Below, piece after piece: positions 10,547 through 19,740 of a stretch of 62,909 nucleotides of DNA. The first letter of the stretch is position 1, and every line of letters begins with the position of its first letter. The notes beneath the pieces were generated by a model. That model made no database searches and was not told where the DNA came from. It worked only from the letters and a program-made list of their open reading frames with translations. The DNA is from an uncultured Candidatus Actinomarina sp. (GTDB lineage Bacteria > Actinomycetota > Acidimicrobiia > Actinomarinales > Actinomarinaceae), in the NCBI GenBank assembly GCA_902619825.1, contig CACNFT010000001.1, positions 72,620 through 135,528 of the forward strand, in the 5' to 3' direction. The translations under genes and the position numbers were made by a program.

Positions 10547-10903
10547 TTACCCGTATTGAAGCATTAGATTACTATCAAAAAATAAATCCTCTAGATTGTA
10601 ATATTCTCTTGCTTCCTCTGTGAAAAAGTGTATTCCGACACCTTCGAACTCAACTAATGCCCACGAGGAATCAATACCCTCAGAAAAAAAGTTTTTATTT
10701 TTTGATTTAACAAGATTTTTTAATTTTTTAACAGATGATACCATTTGGGTATTGGATGTAACATTACACATAATCACCACATCAAAGAAACTATTTTTTT
10801 CTACCTTAAATGCTTTTATGTTTGTACATTTTTGAGTGAGTAAAATATCTATGACGTTATCAAAGAAAAAATTGTTTGTAAATTCTGTTTTTCTTTCAGT
10901 CAC
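10547..10903 (-). CDS. rsfS: Ribosomal silencing factor RsfS
   Basis: Binds ribosomal protein uL14 and blocks 30S-50S joining when nutrients are scarce. The 118-residue protein has the family features: a central FFDVVIMCNVTSN segment, EGIDSSWALVEFEGVGIHFFTEEAREYY and the LEDLF ending. The position between nadD and tRNA-Ala is the usual actinobacterial place, although here a plus-strand K+ channel gene has been inserted between nadD and rsfS. Confidence 0.9.
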   Translation of the reverse strand: MTERKTEFTNNFFFDNVIDILLTQKCTNIKAFKVEKNSFFDVVIMCNVTSNTQMVSSVKKLKNLVKSKNKNFFSEGIDSSWALVEFEGVGIHFFTEEAREYYNLEDLFFDSNLMLQYG

Positions 10904-10949
10904 TTATAAATATGTTACCATGTAAAAAATAAAGACACTATTCTTAATA

Positions 10950-11360
10950 GTGAGGAGAGAGTTGACAAGAATTAAAAACCTTTTTGGCTTATTAGAAACA
11001 CTTTTTAACAGCAGGCGATTGAGAACCATACTTGCTGCTTTAATATTTTTTATTTTTCTATTTGGCTATCTTTTTTATGTATCAGAACCTGATGTAAGAA
11101 ACTTAGGTGATGGTATTTGGTGGGCTCTTGTAACTATTACTACTGTTGGCTATGGTGATATCACTCCAGTAACAACTTTAGGAAGAGTTGTTGCAAGTTC
11201 TCTTATGTTGCTTGGATTAGGATTAATTGCAACGATAACAGCAATCGTTTCAGCTAAATTTATTCAAAATTTTGTTGATCACCACACGAATGATGATGTT
11301 TTAGAAAAACTTGATGAAATGCAACTTGAATTGGATGATATAAAGAAAAAACTTCAATAA
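10950..11360 (+). CDS. Two-helix potassium channel protein
   Basis: Small pore-loop channel. Residues about 25-48 form the first membrane helix, followed by the pore helix and the selectivity filter TVGYGD (in ITTVGYGDITPVTTLGR), then a second helix (LMLLGLGLIATITAIVSA). The C-terminus (EKLDEMQLELDDIKKKL) is a short coiled coil likely to hold the tetramer together. No RCK domain is present. The start is either GTG at 10950 or TTG at 10962. The run AGGAGAG lies between them and sits rather close to the TTG, so the start is unsettled. The 3' end overlaps convergent nadD by 7 bp. Confidence 0.88.
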   Translation: MRRELTRIKNLFGLLETLFNSRRLRTILAALIFFIFLFGYLFYVSEPDVRNLGDGIWWALVTITTVGYGDITPVTTLGRVVASSLMLLGLGLIATITAIVSAKFIQNFVDHHTNDDVLEKLDEMQLELDDIKKKLQ

Positions 11361-11920
11361 AGATTGTTATCTTTTATATAATTTAAAACCTCTTTTGATA
11401 AATCGTCATCGTTTAACTCATTTCTTTTTAGTTTATTTCTTATAGTGCTTGAACTTAAGTTAACTTTTTCCCCATCAATAAGTGAATATTCAAATGGAAA
11501 GTACTCTTCTAAGGTCTTATTACTGTCTTCCCTTCTAAGTGCAATTAAAAAGTTAGTAAGCTCAGATAATTTACTGTGGTTTTTCCAAGTTTTTATATTC
11601 ATTGCCGTGTCAGAACCTAAGATAAAATACAAATCTTCCTTTGGATGGTCCAGTCGAAGTAAGGTTTCGTATGTATAAGAAGGATTTTCTTCAGATTTTT
11701 CAATATCGCTAATTTCAAAAAATTCAGATTCATTGATTAATATTTTTGTCATTTCAAACCTATGAAGAAATGATGTAGAATCTTTTTTTTGCCATGGATT
11801 TCCTGAAGGAATAAAAATTACCTTGTTCAGACCAAATTGAGATATTGACCTTCTGGCTATTTCTAAATGGGCACCATGAGGAGGGTCAAAGGTTCCCCCA
11901 AGTACACCAATCTTATTCAC
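11354..11920 (-). CDS. nadD: Nicotinate-nucleotide adenylyltransferase
   Basis: Adenylates nicotinate mononucleotide with ATP to give deamido-NAD in NAD synthesis. The 188-residue protein has the nucleotidyltransferase motif GGTFDPPHGAHLEIA at its N-terminus and the C-terminal LSSSTIRNKL (ISSTxIR motif). Its start overlaps the VWA gene by 4 bp. The proA-to-nadD order is kept from other actinobacteria, but with two extra genes between them. Confidence 0.95.
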   Translation of the reverse strand: MNKIGVLGGTFDPPHGAHLEIARRSISQFGLNKVIFIPSGNPWQKKDSTSFLHRFEMTKILINESEFFEISDIEKSEENPSYTYETLLRLDHPKEDLYFILGSDTAMNIKTWKNHSKLSELTNFLIALRREDSNKTLEEYFPFEYSLIDGEKVNLSSSTIRNKLKRNELNDDDLSKEVLNYIKDNNLY

Positions 11921-13278
11921 TTGAGATCTCTTTTAAAATCAATTGAGTTAACAAAGGCTTTCATTTGGTTATAGTTTCTAACTTCAGATGTATTATTCGT
12001 AACTCTATCAAATTTTCTAATTAAACTATCACCCGTGTTCCAGTACTTAAGTCTTTCAGGATTCAACCAATATATATTTTTGAAAGATTTACCAACCTCA
12101 TTTATAAGTTCTTCGTCTATATCACGATAATTATTTCTGGCATCTCCAATGACTATCAGACATTTATAGTTAGCATTACTTTTCTTTACCTTGTCAACTA
12201 GTTCTTCAAAAGTTCTTGAATAGTCAGAATGACCATCTTGTTTTACAAAGTTATTCCAATTCTTTAAGAATGATTCAATCTCGGTTTTTTTTAGCTTTTT
12301 GATATCTTTTGTTACTTCAGTAATTCCATCAATGAAAACAAAAGACTTTATCGAATTGAATCTGCTTACCATTCCATAGAGTAATGTAAGTCCAAAAAGA
12401 GAATATAGTGCCATTGATCCGCTGATATCACATAAAATTACAAGCTTTGGTTTTTTCTTATTCTTGGGTTTATAAATAATATTTTGGAGGACTCCACCAG
12501 ACTGGATCGACTTTCTTATAGTTTTTCTTAAGTTAAGATTTCCTTTGTTTGAGAATTTTATCTGCTTTTTAAATTTTATAGCTAGTTTGTTTCCAAGTGC
12601 ATACGTTTGTTCAAGTAGTTTTTTTCTTTCTTCACTATTTGCATAAAGATAATCTAACTCATTTAATTGATCTTTATTATCTAATTCAGAAGGTTGATAG
12701 GCATCTCTTGTTTTATTTCTCTCTTCTTTTAATAGCTCTAACAACTTTAAATCGAGAAAGTTTGAAAAGTTTTCTCTATTTAAATTATTTATTATATTCT
12801 TAAAAGAATCCTCAAATTGAACATCAAAAAGACTCAATATATCTTCATAGGCTTTCGTTTTCTTTAACTGATTTAGCCAATAAGCATTAGAAACGGGTCT
12901 AGAAAAGTCTAGATTTTCAAAATCTTGTAGTAATTCTATTGCTATTTTAGAAAAGTCAATGTCTCTGCTCTCGTTATTGATGAGAACATCTTGAAAATTT
13001 TCATTGAGATTATATTCATCAAAAAAATTAAATTCGAAGGATGTACTTTCTTCAACTTTTAAATTGAAATATTCTGAGATTAAATGTTTAAGTTTGTCTT
13101 TTTCATCTTTGTCTTTTGGAATTAAGAAAAAGAGATACCTAATCTTTTCTTCAAGGGATTGGATTTTTTTTGATTCTATGTATCCAAAATAAGTTTGGAG
13201 TTTATCAATAGATATAAAAAATTGTTGTTCTTTACAAAACTGTGAAAAAGAAACTATTTCATTCTTGAATGAGCTCAT
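11917..13278 (-). CDS. CoxE-like von Willebrand factor A domain protein
   Basis: About 453 residues. The C-terminal half is a VWA domain: the MIDAS motif DISGSMALYS (DxSxS) follows PKLVILC, and IGDARNNYRDID lies later. The N-terminal half is charged and helical. Together with the upstream MoxR ATPase this is the known MoxR-VWA pairing (CoxD/CoxE-type), used as a chaperone pair to insert metal or assemble complexes. No CO dehydrogenase or other client is encoded nearby, so the target is unknown. Several ATGs are possible within 12 bp; I used MSSFKNEI. It overlaps the MoxR gene. Confidence 0.8.
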   Translation of the reverse strand: MSSFKNEIVSFSQFCKEQQFFISIDKLQTYFGYIESKKIQSLEEKIRYLFFLIPKDKDEKDKLKHLISEYFNLKVEESTSFEFNFFDEYNLNENFQDVLINNESRDIDFSKIAIELLQDFENLDFSRPVSNAYWLNQLKKTKAYEDILSLFDVQFEDSFKNIINNLNRENFSNFLDLKLLELLKEERNKTRDAYQPSELDNKDQLNELDYLYANSEERKKLLEQTYALGNKLAIKFKKQIKFSNKGNLNLRKTIRKSIQSGGVLQNIIYKPKNKKKPKLVILCDISGSMALYSLFGLTLLYGMVSRFNSIKSFVFIDGITEVTKDIKKLKKTEIESFLKNWNNFVKQDGHSDYSRTFEELVDKVKKSNANYKCLIVIGDARNNYRDIDEELINEVGKSFKNIYWLNPERLKYWNTGDSLIRKFDRVTNNTSEVRNYNQMKAFVNSIDFKRDLK

Positions 13279-14089
13279 TTGCATTTTCAATTTGTTCTTT
13301 GTACTTCTCTTGATCAGACTTATCCTTTAAAAGTACACCTAAATTATCAATTGTGGACTTGTTTTTACTTAAAAAGTTATATTTTACCCACTCTACAGAC
13401 TCGATTAATGATGGGATTTTGTTTAAGTTGAGTTTCCTTACAAAAGAAATAAAAGAAGCATAGCTTTTTGCCTGAGCCTCTGATATTTCTTCGATACTGT
13501 TCATTAAAACTTTAGATTCAATATCAATTGAAGGGAAATCAAGATAGAAATAAATACATCTTCTCTTCAGGGCGTCTGATAGCTCTCTTGTTCCATTTGA
13601 AGTCAGGATAGTAATTCTATTATCATTTCCGTTAATTGTTCCAAACTCAGGTATAGTGACTTGATTTTCTGCAAGAATTTCAAGTAATAGTGCTTCAAAT
13701 TCTTCATCTGATCTATCTATTTCATCAATAAGAAATAGACTATCTTTTTCAGCAGTTAAAGCATTGAGAATAGGTCGCTTAATGAGATATTTTTCATCAA
13801 AAAGATTTTCTGCATTTTTATCTTGTTGAATACTTAAAAGTTGCTTTTTATAATTCCATTCATAAACTGCCTTATCTTCGTCAATTCCTTCATGACACTG
13901 AAGTCTTATCAACTCTAGATTGAAAAGTGATGAAATTGCTTTCGCCAAAAATGTTTTACCAGTTCCAGCAGGACCTTCAATCAATAATGGCTTCTTAAGA
14001 AATATTGCTGCATTAACGACATCTACAAGATCTTCATTAGAAAAGTAACTTACACTTTCCAAATCTTTAATGCTTACCTCTTTATTCAT
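13259..14089 (-). CDS. MoxR-family AAA+ ATPase
   Basis: 276-residue AAA+ ATPase. Walker A is GPAGTGKTFLAKA (near residue 40), Walker B FLIDEIDRSDEEFEALLLEIL, and sensor 1 ILTSNGTRELSDALKRRC includes the arginine finger region. MoxR proteins act with VWA partners, here the downstream gene, which it overlaps by about 20 bp. Its start overlaps the proA stop by 4 bp, so the pair is co-transcribed with proB and proA. Confidence 0.9.
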   Translation of the reverse strand: MNKEVSIKDLESVSYFSNEDLVDVVNAAIFLKKPLLIEGPAGTGKTFLAKAISSLFNLELIRLQCHEGIDEDKAVYEWNYKKQLLSIQQDKNAENLFDEKYLIKRPILNALTAEKDSLFLIDEIDRSDEEFEALLLEILAENQVTIPEFGTINGNDNRITILTSNGTRELSDALKRRCIYFYLDFPSIDIESKVLMNSIEEISEAQAKSYASFISFVRKLNLNKIPSLIESVEWVKYNFLSKNKSTIDNLGVLLKDKSDQEKYKEQIENANELIQE

Positions 14090-15327
14090 CCTCTGACAGT
14101 TCCTTTTCCATTAATTACGTATCTTTCTGTCGTCAATGCTTCTAAGCCCATAGGTCCTCTTACATGTAATTTTTGAGTACTTATTCCTATCTCAGCTCCA
14201 AAACCAAACATTTCTCCATCTGTAAATCTTGTTGAGGCATTTATAAATATCACAGATGAATCAATTGAGCTTGAGAATTTTTTGGCTATTTGTTCAGATT
14301 CAGTAAGAACCCCCTCTGTATGGCCAGAAGAAAATTTATTGACATGCTTTATTGCCTCATCTTCATTTTCAACTATTTTTATTGCTATTTTGAGATCCAA
14401 AAATTCAGTTGAATAATGCTCATCATTAGCAATTTCTAAATCTGGATAATCATTACTTGCTTTTTCATCAATAAAAACTTCAACAGAATTTTCTTTAAGG
14501 GCATTTATAATCTCTTCACCATTTTTGTTATAAACATGCTTATGCAATATTAAAGTTTCTAAAGCATTACAAACTCCTGGTCTTTGGACCTTTGAATTGA
14601 TAACTATAGGAACCATATACTCTTCTTTTGCATCTTCATGTATATAAAGATGTACGTTTCCATCACCATCTAAAATAAATGGAACTTTAGAGTTATTTAC
14701 CAATGTATCAATTAATCCTCTACCGCCTCGTGGAACAATCAAATCAATGTACTCGGTCATATTAATGAATTCGATTGTATCTTCTCTGTCTTTGCTCTCT
14801 ATAAGCTGTATGCAATTCTTGGACAAATTATTTTTTTCTAAAGCTTTTTGTAACGTATTTAATATTTTTAGATTTGAATCCAAACAATAACTTGAGCCAC
14901 GAAGGATAGATGCATTTCCTGATTTTAAACATAGACCTGAGACATCACTTGTTACATTTGGTCTTGCTTCATAGATAATCCCTATTACTCCAAAAGGTGA
15001 CCGTACTTTATTTATGTTCAATCCATCATCGGATGTCCAAGATTCTGTCACCTTACCAACTGGATCTTCAAGAGGTATTATCTTTTTTAATCCATCTGAC
15101 ATACCTTGAATTCTTTCTTTATTTAAAGTTAATCTATCGGTTAAAGCAGCAGTTAACTCTAATTGCTTAGCATTTTCTAAATCGATTCTATTTGCCTCAA
15201 TGATTTCATTAGCATCATTGATTAGTTCTGACGCCATGTCATTTAATACTTTATTTTTAGTATCTGTATCGATTGTTTTTAGCTCTTCAGCTGCCAAAAG
15301 AGCTTTTTTACCAATTTCTTTAAGCAC
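14086..15327 (-). CDS. proA: Glutamate-5-semialdehyde dehydrogenase
   Basis: Second step of proline synthesis: reduces glutamyl-5-phosphate to glutamate semialdehyde with NADPH. The 413-residue length is normal. Visible family motifs are SPFGVIGIIYEARPNVT, LILRGSS-like SILRGSSYCLDSN, the catalytic cysteine in QRPGVCNALETLI, and the ending LHVRGPMGLEALTTERYVI. It lies 39 bp after proB and overlaps the MoxR gene by 4 bp. Confidence 0.97.
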   Translation of the reverse strand: MLKEIGKKALLAAEELKTIDTDTKNKVLNDMASELINDANEIIEANRIDLENAKQLELTAALTDRLTLNKERIQGMSDGLKKIIPLEDPVGKVTESWTSDDGLNINKVRSPFGVIGIIYEARPNVTSDVSGLCLKSGNASILRGSSYCLDSNLKILNTLQKALEKNNLSKNCIQLIESKDREDTIEFINMTEYIDLIVPRGGRGLIDTLVNNSKVPFILDGDGNVHLYIHEDAKEEYMVPIVINSKVQRPGVCNALETLILHKHVYNKNGEEIINALKENSVEVFIDEKASNDYPDLEIANDEHYSTEFLDLKIAIKIVENEDEAIKHVNKFSSGHTEGVLTESEQIAKKFSSSIDSSVIFINASTRFTDGEMFGFGAEIGISTQKLHVRGPMGLEALTTERYVINGKGTVRG

Positions 15328-15366
15328 ATTACAAGAATAATTTGATTTGATGGAAAGTAAAATTTT

Positions 15367-16425
15367 TTAAAGAATTAATAGATTATCTTTGTGAATTACT
15401 ACAGTGTTTTCAGTCTCTTTTAAGTCTTGAATTTCTTTACTTGAAAAATTGACCACTCCCCTCGCAATTAATTCATTTTCTGAACTTTTCACTTCAACAC
15501 CAGAGTTTTCATCAAAACTTTTATTTATATTTATTACACCTTTTGAAAGAAGTGATGCATCAGCTTTAAGTGCTTCAATAGCACCATCATCTATTACAAT
15601 CTCGCCATCAATTGTCATACCAAAGGCAATCCAAAGTTTTCTTAATTTAATATTTTTCTTTGATGGCTTAATGATTGTGCCAATTTTTGAATCTTTTATA
15701 ACCTCATTAATACAATTCGGAGACCATGAAATAATCTGTGTTTCGATTCCAGAAAAACCTGCCATCTGTGCTGCCATAATTTTTGTTGAAAAACCCCCCA
15801 TACCTTTTCCAGATGAGGATTTAGGAATAAGATCATTTAATTCCTCAGAATTGTATTCAATATTTTCTATTTTTTTTGCTTTCTCAATCTTTTCAGGATC
15901 AGAATCAAATAGGCCTTCTTTATCTGTAATTACTACCAATTTGTCAGCTTTAAGTAAAATTGAGACAATTGCTGAAAGCCTATCGTTATCTCCGAATTTT
16001 AACTCTTCCGTTGCAACTACATCATTTTCATTAATCACTGGAATAATATTTTTTGATATGAGACCATTCAAAGCCTCTGTAGTGTTAATGAACTGGTTTC
16101 TGTCTTCCAGTACATTTTTTGAGATGAGAACCTGGGCAATATTTAATTGATGAGAATTAAATATTTCCTTGTATTTGTTAATTAGACTGACTTGACCAAC
16201 TGCAGATGCTACCTGTAACTCCTTAAGGTTTTTTGGTCGTTCTGATAGATTTAACTCATTCGCGCCAGACTGTACTGCACCTGATGTGACAATAGCAAAA
16301 TTGACACCTTCTTTTCTCAATTCATTTATTGAAAAAGCTAGTGAATCAATAACATCATCTCGAAGAACGTCTTCTTCAAACAAGGTGTTTGTGCCAATTT
16401 TTATAACTATAGTTTTATTACTCAT
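15367..16425 (-). CDS. proB: Glutamate 5-kinase
   Basis: First and feedback-controlled step of proline synthesis. The 352-residue protein has an N-terminal amino-acid kinase domain (IVIKIGTNTLFEEDV; ENDVVATEELKFGDNDRLSA; GKGMGGFSTKIMAA) and a C-terminal PUA domain (about residues 270-352, with ASLLSKGVI and ELIARGVVNFSS). It overlaps obgE by 8 bp. The obgE-proB-proA order is standard in actinobacteria. Confidence 0.97.
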   Translation of the reverse strand: MSNKTIVIKIGTNTLFEEDVLRDDVIDSLAFSINELRKEGVNFAIVTSGAVQSGANELNLSERPKNLKELQVASAVGQVSLINKYKEIFNSHQLNIAQVLISKNVLEDRNQFINTTEALNGLISKNIIPVINENDVVATEELKFGDNDRLSAIVSILLKADKLVVITDKEGLFDSDPEKIEKAKKIENIEYNSEELNDLIPKSSSGKGMGGFSTKIMAAQMAGFSGIETQIISWSPNCINEVIKDSKIGTIIKPSKKNIKLRKLWIAFGMTIDGEIVIDDGAIEALKADASLLSKGVININKSFDENSGVEVKSSENELIARGVVNFSSKEIQDLKETENTVVIHKDNLLIL

Positions 16426-17611
16426 AAGAAAATTCGTGTCCGTTTAAATCTACTATATCCCCTTTCTTAATTCCTTGATTTATTAATTCTTGAGATATGG
16501 AGGACTTTTCAAATCGGTATGAAATCTCATTCAATATTTCATGAGAATTTCCCTTAAGATTAGTAATTTTTTCTGCTTTTCTTCCTCTAATTTTCCAAAC
16601 ATCTTCATCTGCTTCAATGTCGAATTCATCGGCTTCAACAAAAATCTTCTCATAACTTTTGTTAACCCTATTAAGCTCTCTAAATGATATTTCATCCAAC
16701 TTTTGAAGTAATTCGCCTATTCCTTCTTCAGTAACAGTAGAAATGTTTAAATAGTTTTTTTCTATCTTATCTAAATCTGATTTATTGACTACTTTTAAAT
16801 TTTTAATATTTCTGAATTCTGGGTTATATGTCTCAATTTCATTTTCTAATAGCTTAATTTGTTCTTCGATGTTGTATCCGGAATTATCTGGATCTAGAAG
16901 AAAAATAATGAATTTTGTATTTTTTAAATGTCTAAGTACTGATTTACCTAAACCTGTTCCCTCAGCTGCTCCTTTAATGAGACCAGGTAGGTCACAGATT
17001 GTAACTATTTCTTTATTATTCTCGTATACTCCAAGACTTGGACTAACTGTTGTGAATGGATAGCTGTCGATTTTGGAATTTGAATTTGTTATTGTCTGGA
17101 TTAAAGAACTCTTACCAGCATTTGGTAGTCCAATTAAAGCTATATCAGTTAAAAGACTTAACTCGAGATCTAAAGTAACTTTTCTTCTTTTTTCACCGGA
17201 TTCACATATTTCTGGGTTTGGATTTCTTTTTGATATTAAATCTTTATTGCCTCTACCGCCCATTCCACCTTGACATATCTTGTATTCAACATTTTCATCA
17301 ATTATTTCAGCTAACAACTCTCCATCCGAAATAATAGATGTCCCAATAGGTATTTTTAAATACATATCTTTTCCATTGGGACCATTTTGTAAATTTTTTG
17401 ACGCATCTCCCCCGTTTTCTGCTTTAAATGATCCTTTTGACTTCAAGTTTGAGTAATCAAATACTCCAGAATCAGAAACAAAAATAATTGATCCACCTTT
17501 ACCGCCATTTGCACCATTTGGAGAGGTTTTACTACTTTTGGAACTGAAACTTACAGAGCCTGAACCACCACTACCTGATAACAGATTAATTTGAATTGTG
17601 TCAACAAACAT
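16418..17611 (-). CDS. obgE: GTPase Obg
   Basis: Ribosome-assembly and stress GTPase of the large subunit. The 397-residue protein shows the three expected domains: a glycine-rich Obg fold (residues 1-160), a GTPase domain (G1 GLPNAGKS, G3 DLPGLIKGAAEGTGLG, G4 NKSD) and a C-terminal OCT domain that ends KKGDIVDLNGHEFSY. It starts 4 bp after rpmA and clearly belongs to the rplU-rpmA-obgE operon. Confidence 0.97.
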   Translation of the reverse strand: MFVDTIQINLLSGSGGSGSVSFSSKSSKTSPNGANGGKGGSIIFVSDSGVFDYSNLKSKGSFKAENGGDASKNLQNGPNGKDMYLKIPIGTSIISDGELLAEIIDENVEYKICQGGMGGRGNKDLISKRNPNPEICESGEKRRKVTLDLELSLLTDIALIGLPNAGKSSLIQTITNSNSKIDSYPFTTVSPSLGVYENNKEIVTICDLPGLIKGAAEGTGLGKSVLRHLKNTKFIIFLLDPDNSGYNIEEQIKLLENEIETYNPEFRNIKNLKVVNKSDLDKIEKNYLNISTVTEEGIGELLQKLDEISFRELNRVNKSYEKIFVEADEFDIEADEDVWKIRGRKAEKITNLKGNSHEILNEISYRFEKSSISQELINQGIKKGDIVDLNGHEFSYE

Positions 17612-17615
17612 GACA

Positions 17616-17864
17616 TTACGGGATTATATTTACTAGTTTTCTTCCGTTTCGGGTTGAATATTTAACGGTTCCATTAACTTTGGCATAAAGAGTATCATCT
17701 CCACCTTTTTGCACATTATTTCCTGGATGAATTTTTGTTCCTCTTTGCCTAACAACGATAGAACCAGCAGAAATTTTTTGGCCATCAAAAACTTTTGTAC
17801 CAAGTCGTTTAGACTCTGAATCTCTTCCGTTCCTAGTTGAACCACCTGCTTTTGTTTTTGACAT
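17616..17864 (-). CDS. rpmA: Large ribosomal subunit protein bL27
   Basis: Its N-terminus reaches the peptidyl-transferase centre. The 82-residue protein starts [19 protein letters not shown] and contains [18 protein letters not shown], both diagnostic. It directly follows rplU (stop and start adjoining). The N-terminus is short, without the cleaved extension found in Firmicutes. A second reading frame overlapping it is not real. Confidence 0.98.
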   Translation of the reverse strand: MSKTKAGGSTRNGRDSESKRLGTKVFDGQKISAGSIVVRQRGTKIHPGNNVQKGGDDTLYAKVNGTVKYSTRNGRKLVNIIP

Positions 17865-18191
17865 TTATTCTTCTTCCTCACCTTTACCGGTTGAGATTGA
17901 TTTTACTTTTACAATTTTTATATCTTCACGATATCCTAATTTTCTTCTTATTCCAGATTTGTTTTTATAGGTAAAGATATTTAGTTTCTTAGACTTTTTT
18001 TCATCCAAAAGTTCAAAATTAACAGAATACTTTGAAAGTTTTTTTTCGTCTGTTATCAAAGAGCCTTTTCTAGTACTCATCAGTATTGGTGTTTTTGATT
18101 CTATATTAAAGTTGGCTGGCACGGTTAAAACGTCACCAACACTTACCTTCTCTTGAGAAGATCCTATTTTTACAACTGCATATTTACTCAT
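17865..18191 (-). CDS. rplU: Large ribosomal subunit protein bL21
   Basis: 23S rRNA-binding protein. The 108-residue protein begins KYAVVKIGSSQEKVSVGDVLTV and has the ending IFTYKNKSGIRRKLGYRE, as in the family, where the KNYRRKxGHRQ-type motif binds rRNA. It lies 7 bp after the RNase E/G gene, in the rng-rplU-rpmA order of actinobacteria. Confidence 0.96.
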   Translation of the reverse strand: MSKYAVVKIGSSQEKVSVGDVLTVPANFNIESKTPILMSTRKGSLITDEKKLSKYSVNFELLDEKKSKKLNIFTYKNKSGIRRKLGYREDIKIVKVKSISTGKGEEEE

Positions 18192-18198
18192 GACTCAA

Positions 18199-19668
18199 TT
18201 ACTCTACTACGGCTTCAGATTCAAGTAAATCAGTATCAACTGAATTATTGGAAAATATGTCACCAATGATTAGACCTCTACCATTACATTCTTCACATTC
18301 ATCAGAAAAGCTTTCAATAAGTCCTGCTGAAACATTTTTTCTAGTCATTTCAACTAACCCTAATCTAGATATATCAAATACTTGTGTTCTAGTTTTATCC
18401 TTAGCTAATTCCTGTTTGAATTTGCTAAGCAGTTCTTGTTGTCTCTTCTGTGTTTCCATATCAATAAAATCAATCACAATTATTCCACCAATATCTCTGA
18501 GTCTTAACTGTCTTGCAATCTCTTCAGCTGCTTCAAGGTTATTTTCAAAAACAGTTTGCTCAAGACTGTCTTTACCAACAAACTTTCCTGTATTCACATC
18601 AATAACTGTTAATGCCTCTGTTCTATCAATAATTAAATGACCACCGGATGGAAGCCATACCTTCCTATCTAGAGCTTTCTTAATTTGATCTTCGATATGA
18701 TATCTTTCAAAAAGATCTAGATCATCGGAGTATTTCTCAACTATTTCATTTAGTTCAGGTGAAGTGTCTGAAATATAGCTCTTTATGTCTTCAAATTTTT
18801 CATTATTTTCAATCAATAATTTTTTAAAGTTTGAGCTCAAGTGTTCTCTTATAACTTTTATTGATATATCTGGTTCTTCATGGATTAAAACTGGAGAACT
18901 ACCAGAGTCTTTTGAAGAAGTCTTTTCCCATTCACTGATTAATTTATCTATATCGTTCTTAAGTGATTCTTCGCTTACTCCCTCAGCTGCAGTCCTAACA
19001 ATTACACCAAATCCTTCTGGCTTAATTTTTCGTATTATTTTATCTAATCTATTGCGTTCCTCATCCGGCAATCTTCTTGATATACCTTTTGTGTTTGAAT
19101 TAGGAATTAGCACTAAATATCTACCGGGAAATGAGATTTGTCCCGTTAATCTTGCACCTTTTTCACCCATTGCATCTTTTACAACTTGAACTAAAATCTC
19201 TTGTTCTTGCTTTAAAAGATTCCCTATTTTTGAATTACGCTTTGCATTAGATACATCTGCGACATATAACACACCATTTTTCTCTTCACCTATAGATACA
19301 AATGCAGCTTCCATCCCAGGAAGTATATTTTTAACCTTTCCGAGATAAATATTTCCCACAAGGGATTTTGATTTAGCTTCAGCTGTATAATATTCAACTA
19401 ATGTTGCTCCTTCCAAAATTGCAATCTTAGAGGAACCGCCTTTAAAACTTATAAGCATTTGTTTTTTATCGACAAAAGGGACTGGTAAAGGAGTCTCTCT
19501 AAACCAAGTTTGACGATTAGATTTTCTGTAATCTTCTCTTTTATTTCTGGACTTTGAAGTACCAGATTTAATTTTTACTTTTTGTCCGTTATACCATTTT
19601 GTTTCGGTATTACTAAATTTGTCTTCGCTCTTTCGTACTACCTTCGATTTTTTGAAAATACCAAACAT
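18199..19668 (-). CDS. Ribonuclease E/G family endoribonuclease
   Basis: Cuts single-stranded RNA at AU-rich sites for rRNA maturation and mRNA decay. The S1 domain is at about residues 70-160 (GNIYLGKVKNILPGMEAAFVSIG) and the catalytic DNase I-like core carries RTEALTVIDVNTGKFVG and GGIIVIDFIDM. The Zn-link cysteines are in CEECNGRG. The length of 489 residues fits the short RNase G-type core without a degradosome scaffold. I chose ATG 19668 (MFGIFKKS), since GGAGG sits 5 nt upstream; the ATG four codons earlier overlaps that site. Confidence 0.95.
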   Translation of the reverse strand: MFGIFKKSKVVRKSEDKFSNTETKWYNGQKVKIKSGTSKSRNKREDYRKSNRQTWFRETPLPVPFVDKKQMLISFKGGSSKIAILEGATLVEYYTAEAKSKSLVGNIYLGKVKNILPGMEAAFVSIGEEKNGVLYVADVSNAKRNSKIGNLLKQEQEILVQVVKDAMGEKGARLTGQISFPGRYLVLIPNSNTKGISRRLPDEERNRLDKIIRKIKPEGFGVIVRTAAEGVSEESLKNDIDKLISEWEKTSSKDSGSSPVLIHEEPDISIKVIREHLSSNFKKLLIENNEKFEDIKSYISDTSPELNEIVEKYSDDLDLFERYHIEDQIKKALDRKVWLPSGGHLIIDRTEALTVIDVNTGKFVGKDSLEQTVFENNLEAAEEIARQLRLRDIGGIIVIDFIDMETQKRQQELLSKFKQELAKDKTRTQVFDISRLGLVEMTRKNVSAGLIESFSDECEECNGRGLIIGDIFSNNSVDTDLLESEAVVE

Positions 19669-19740
19669 TAAAACCTCCATAATTATGATGTGAAAATATA
19701 CTTAAAGACTTCATAGTCACAGAATAATACGCTTTAAATA

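Noticed and set aside
17633-17881. Second reading frame over rpmA
   Set aside because: Lysine-rich shadow of bL27 in another frame with no own support.
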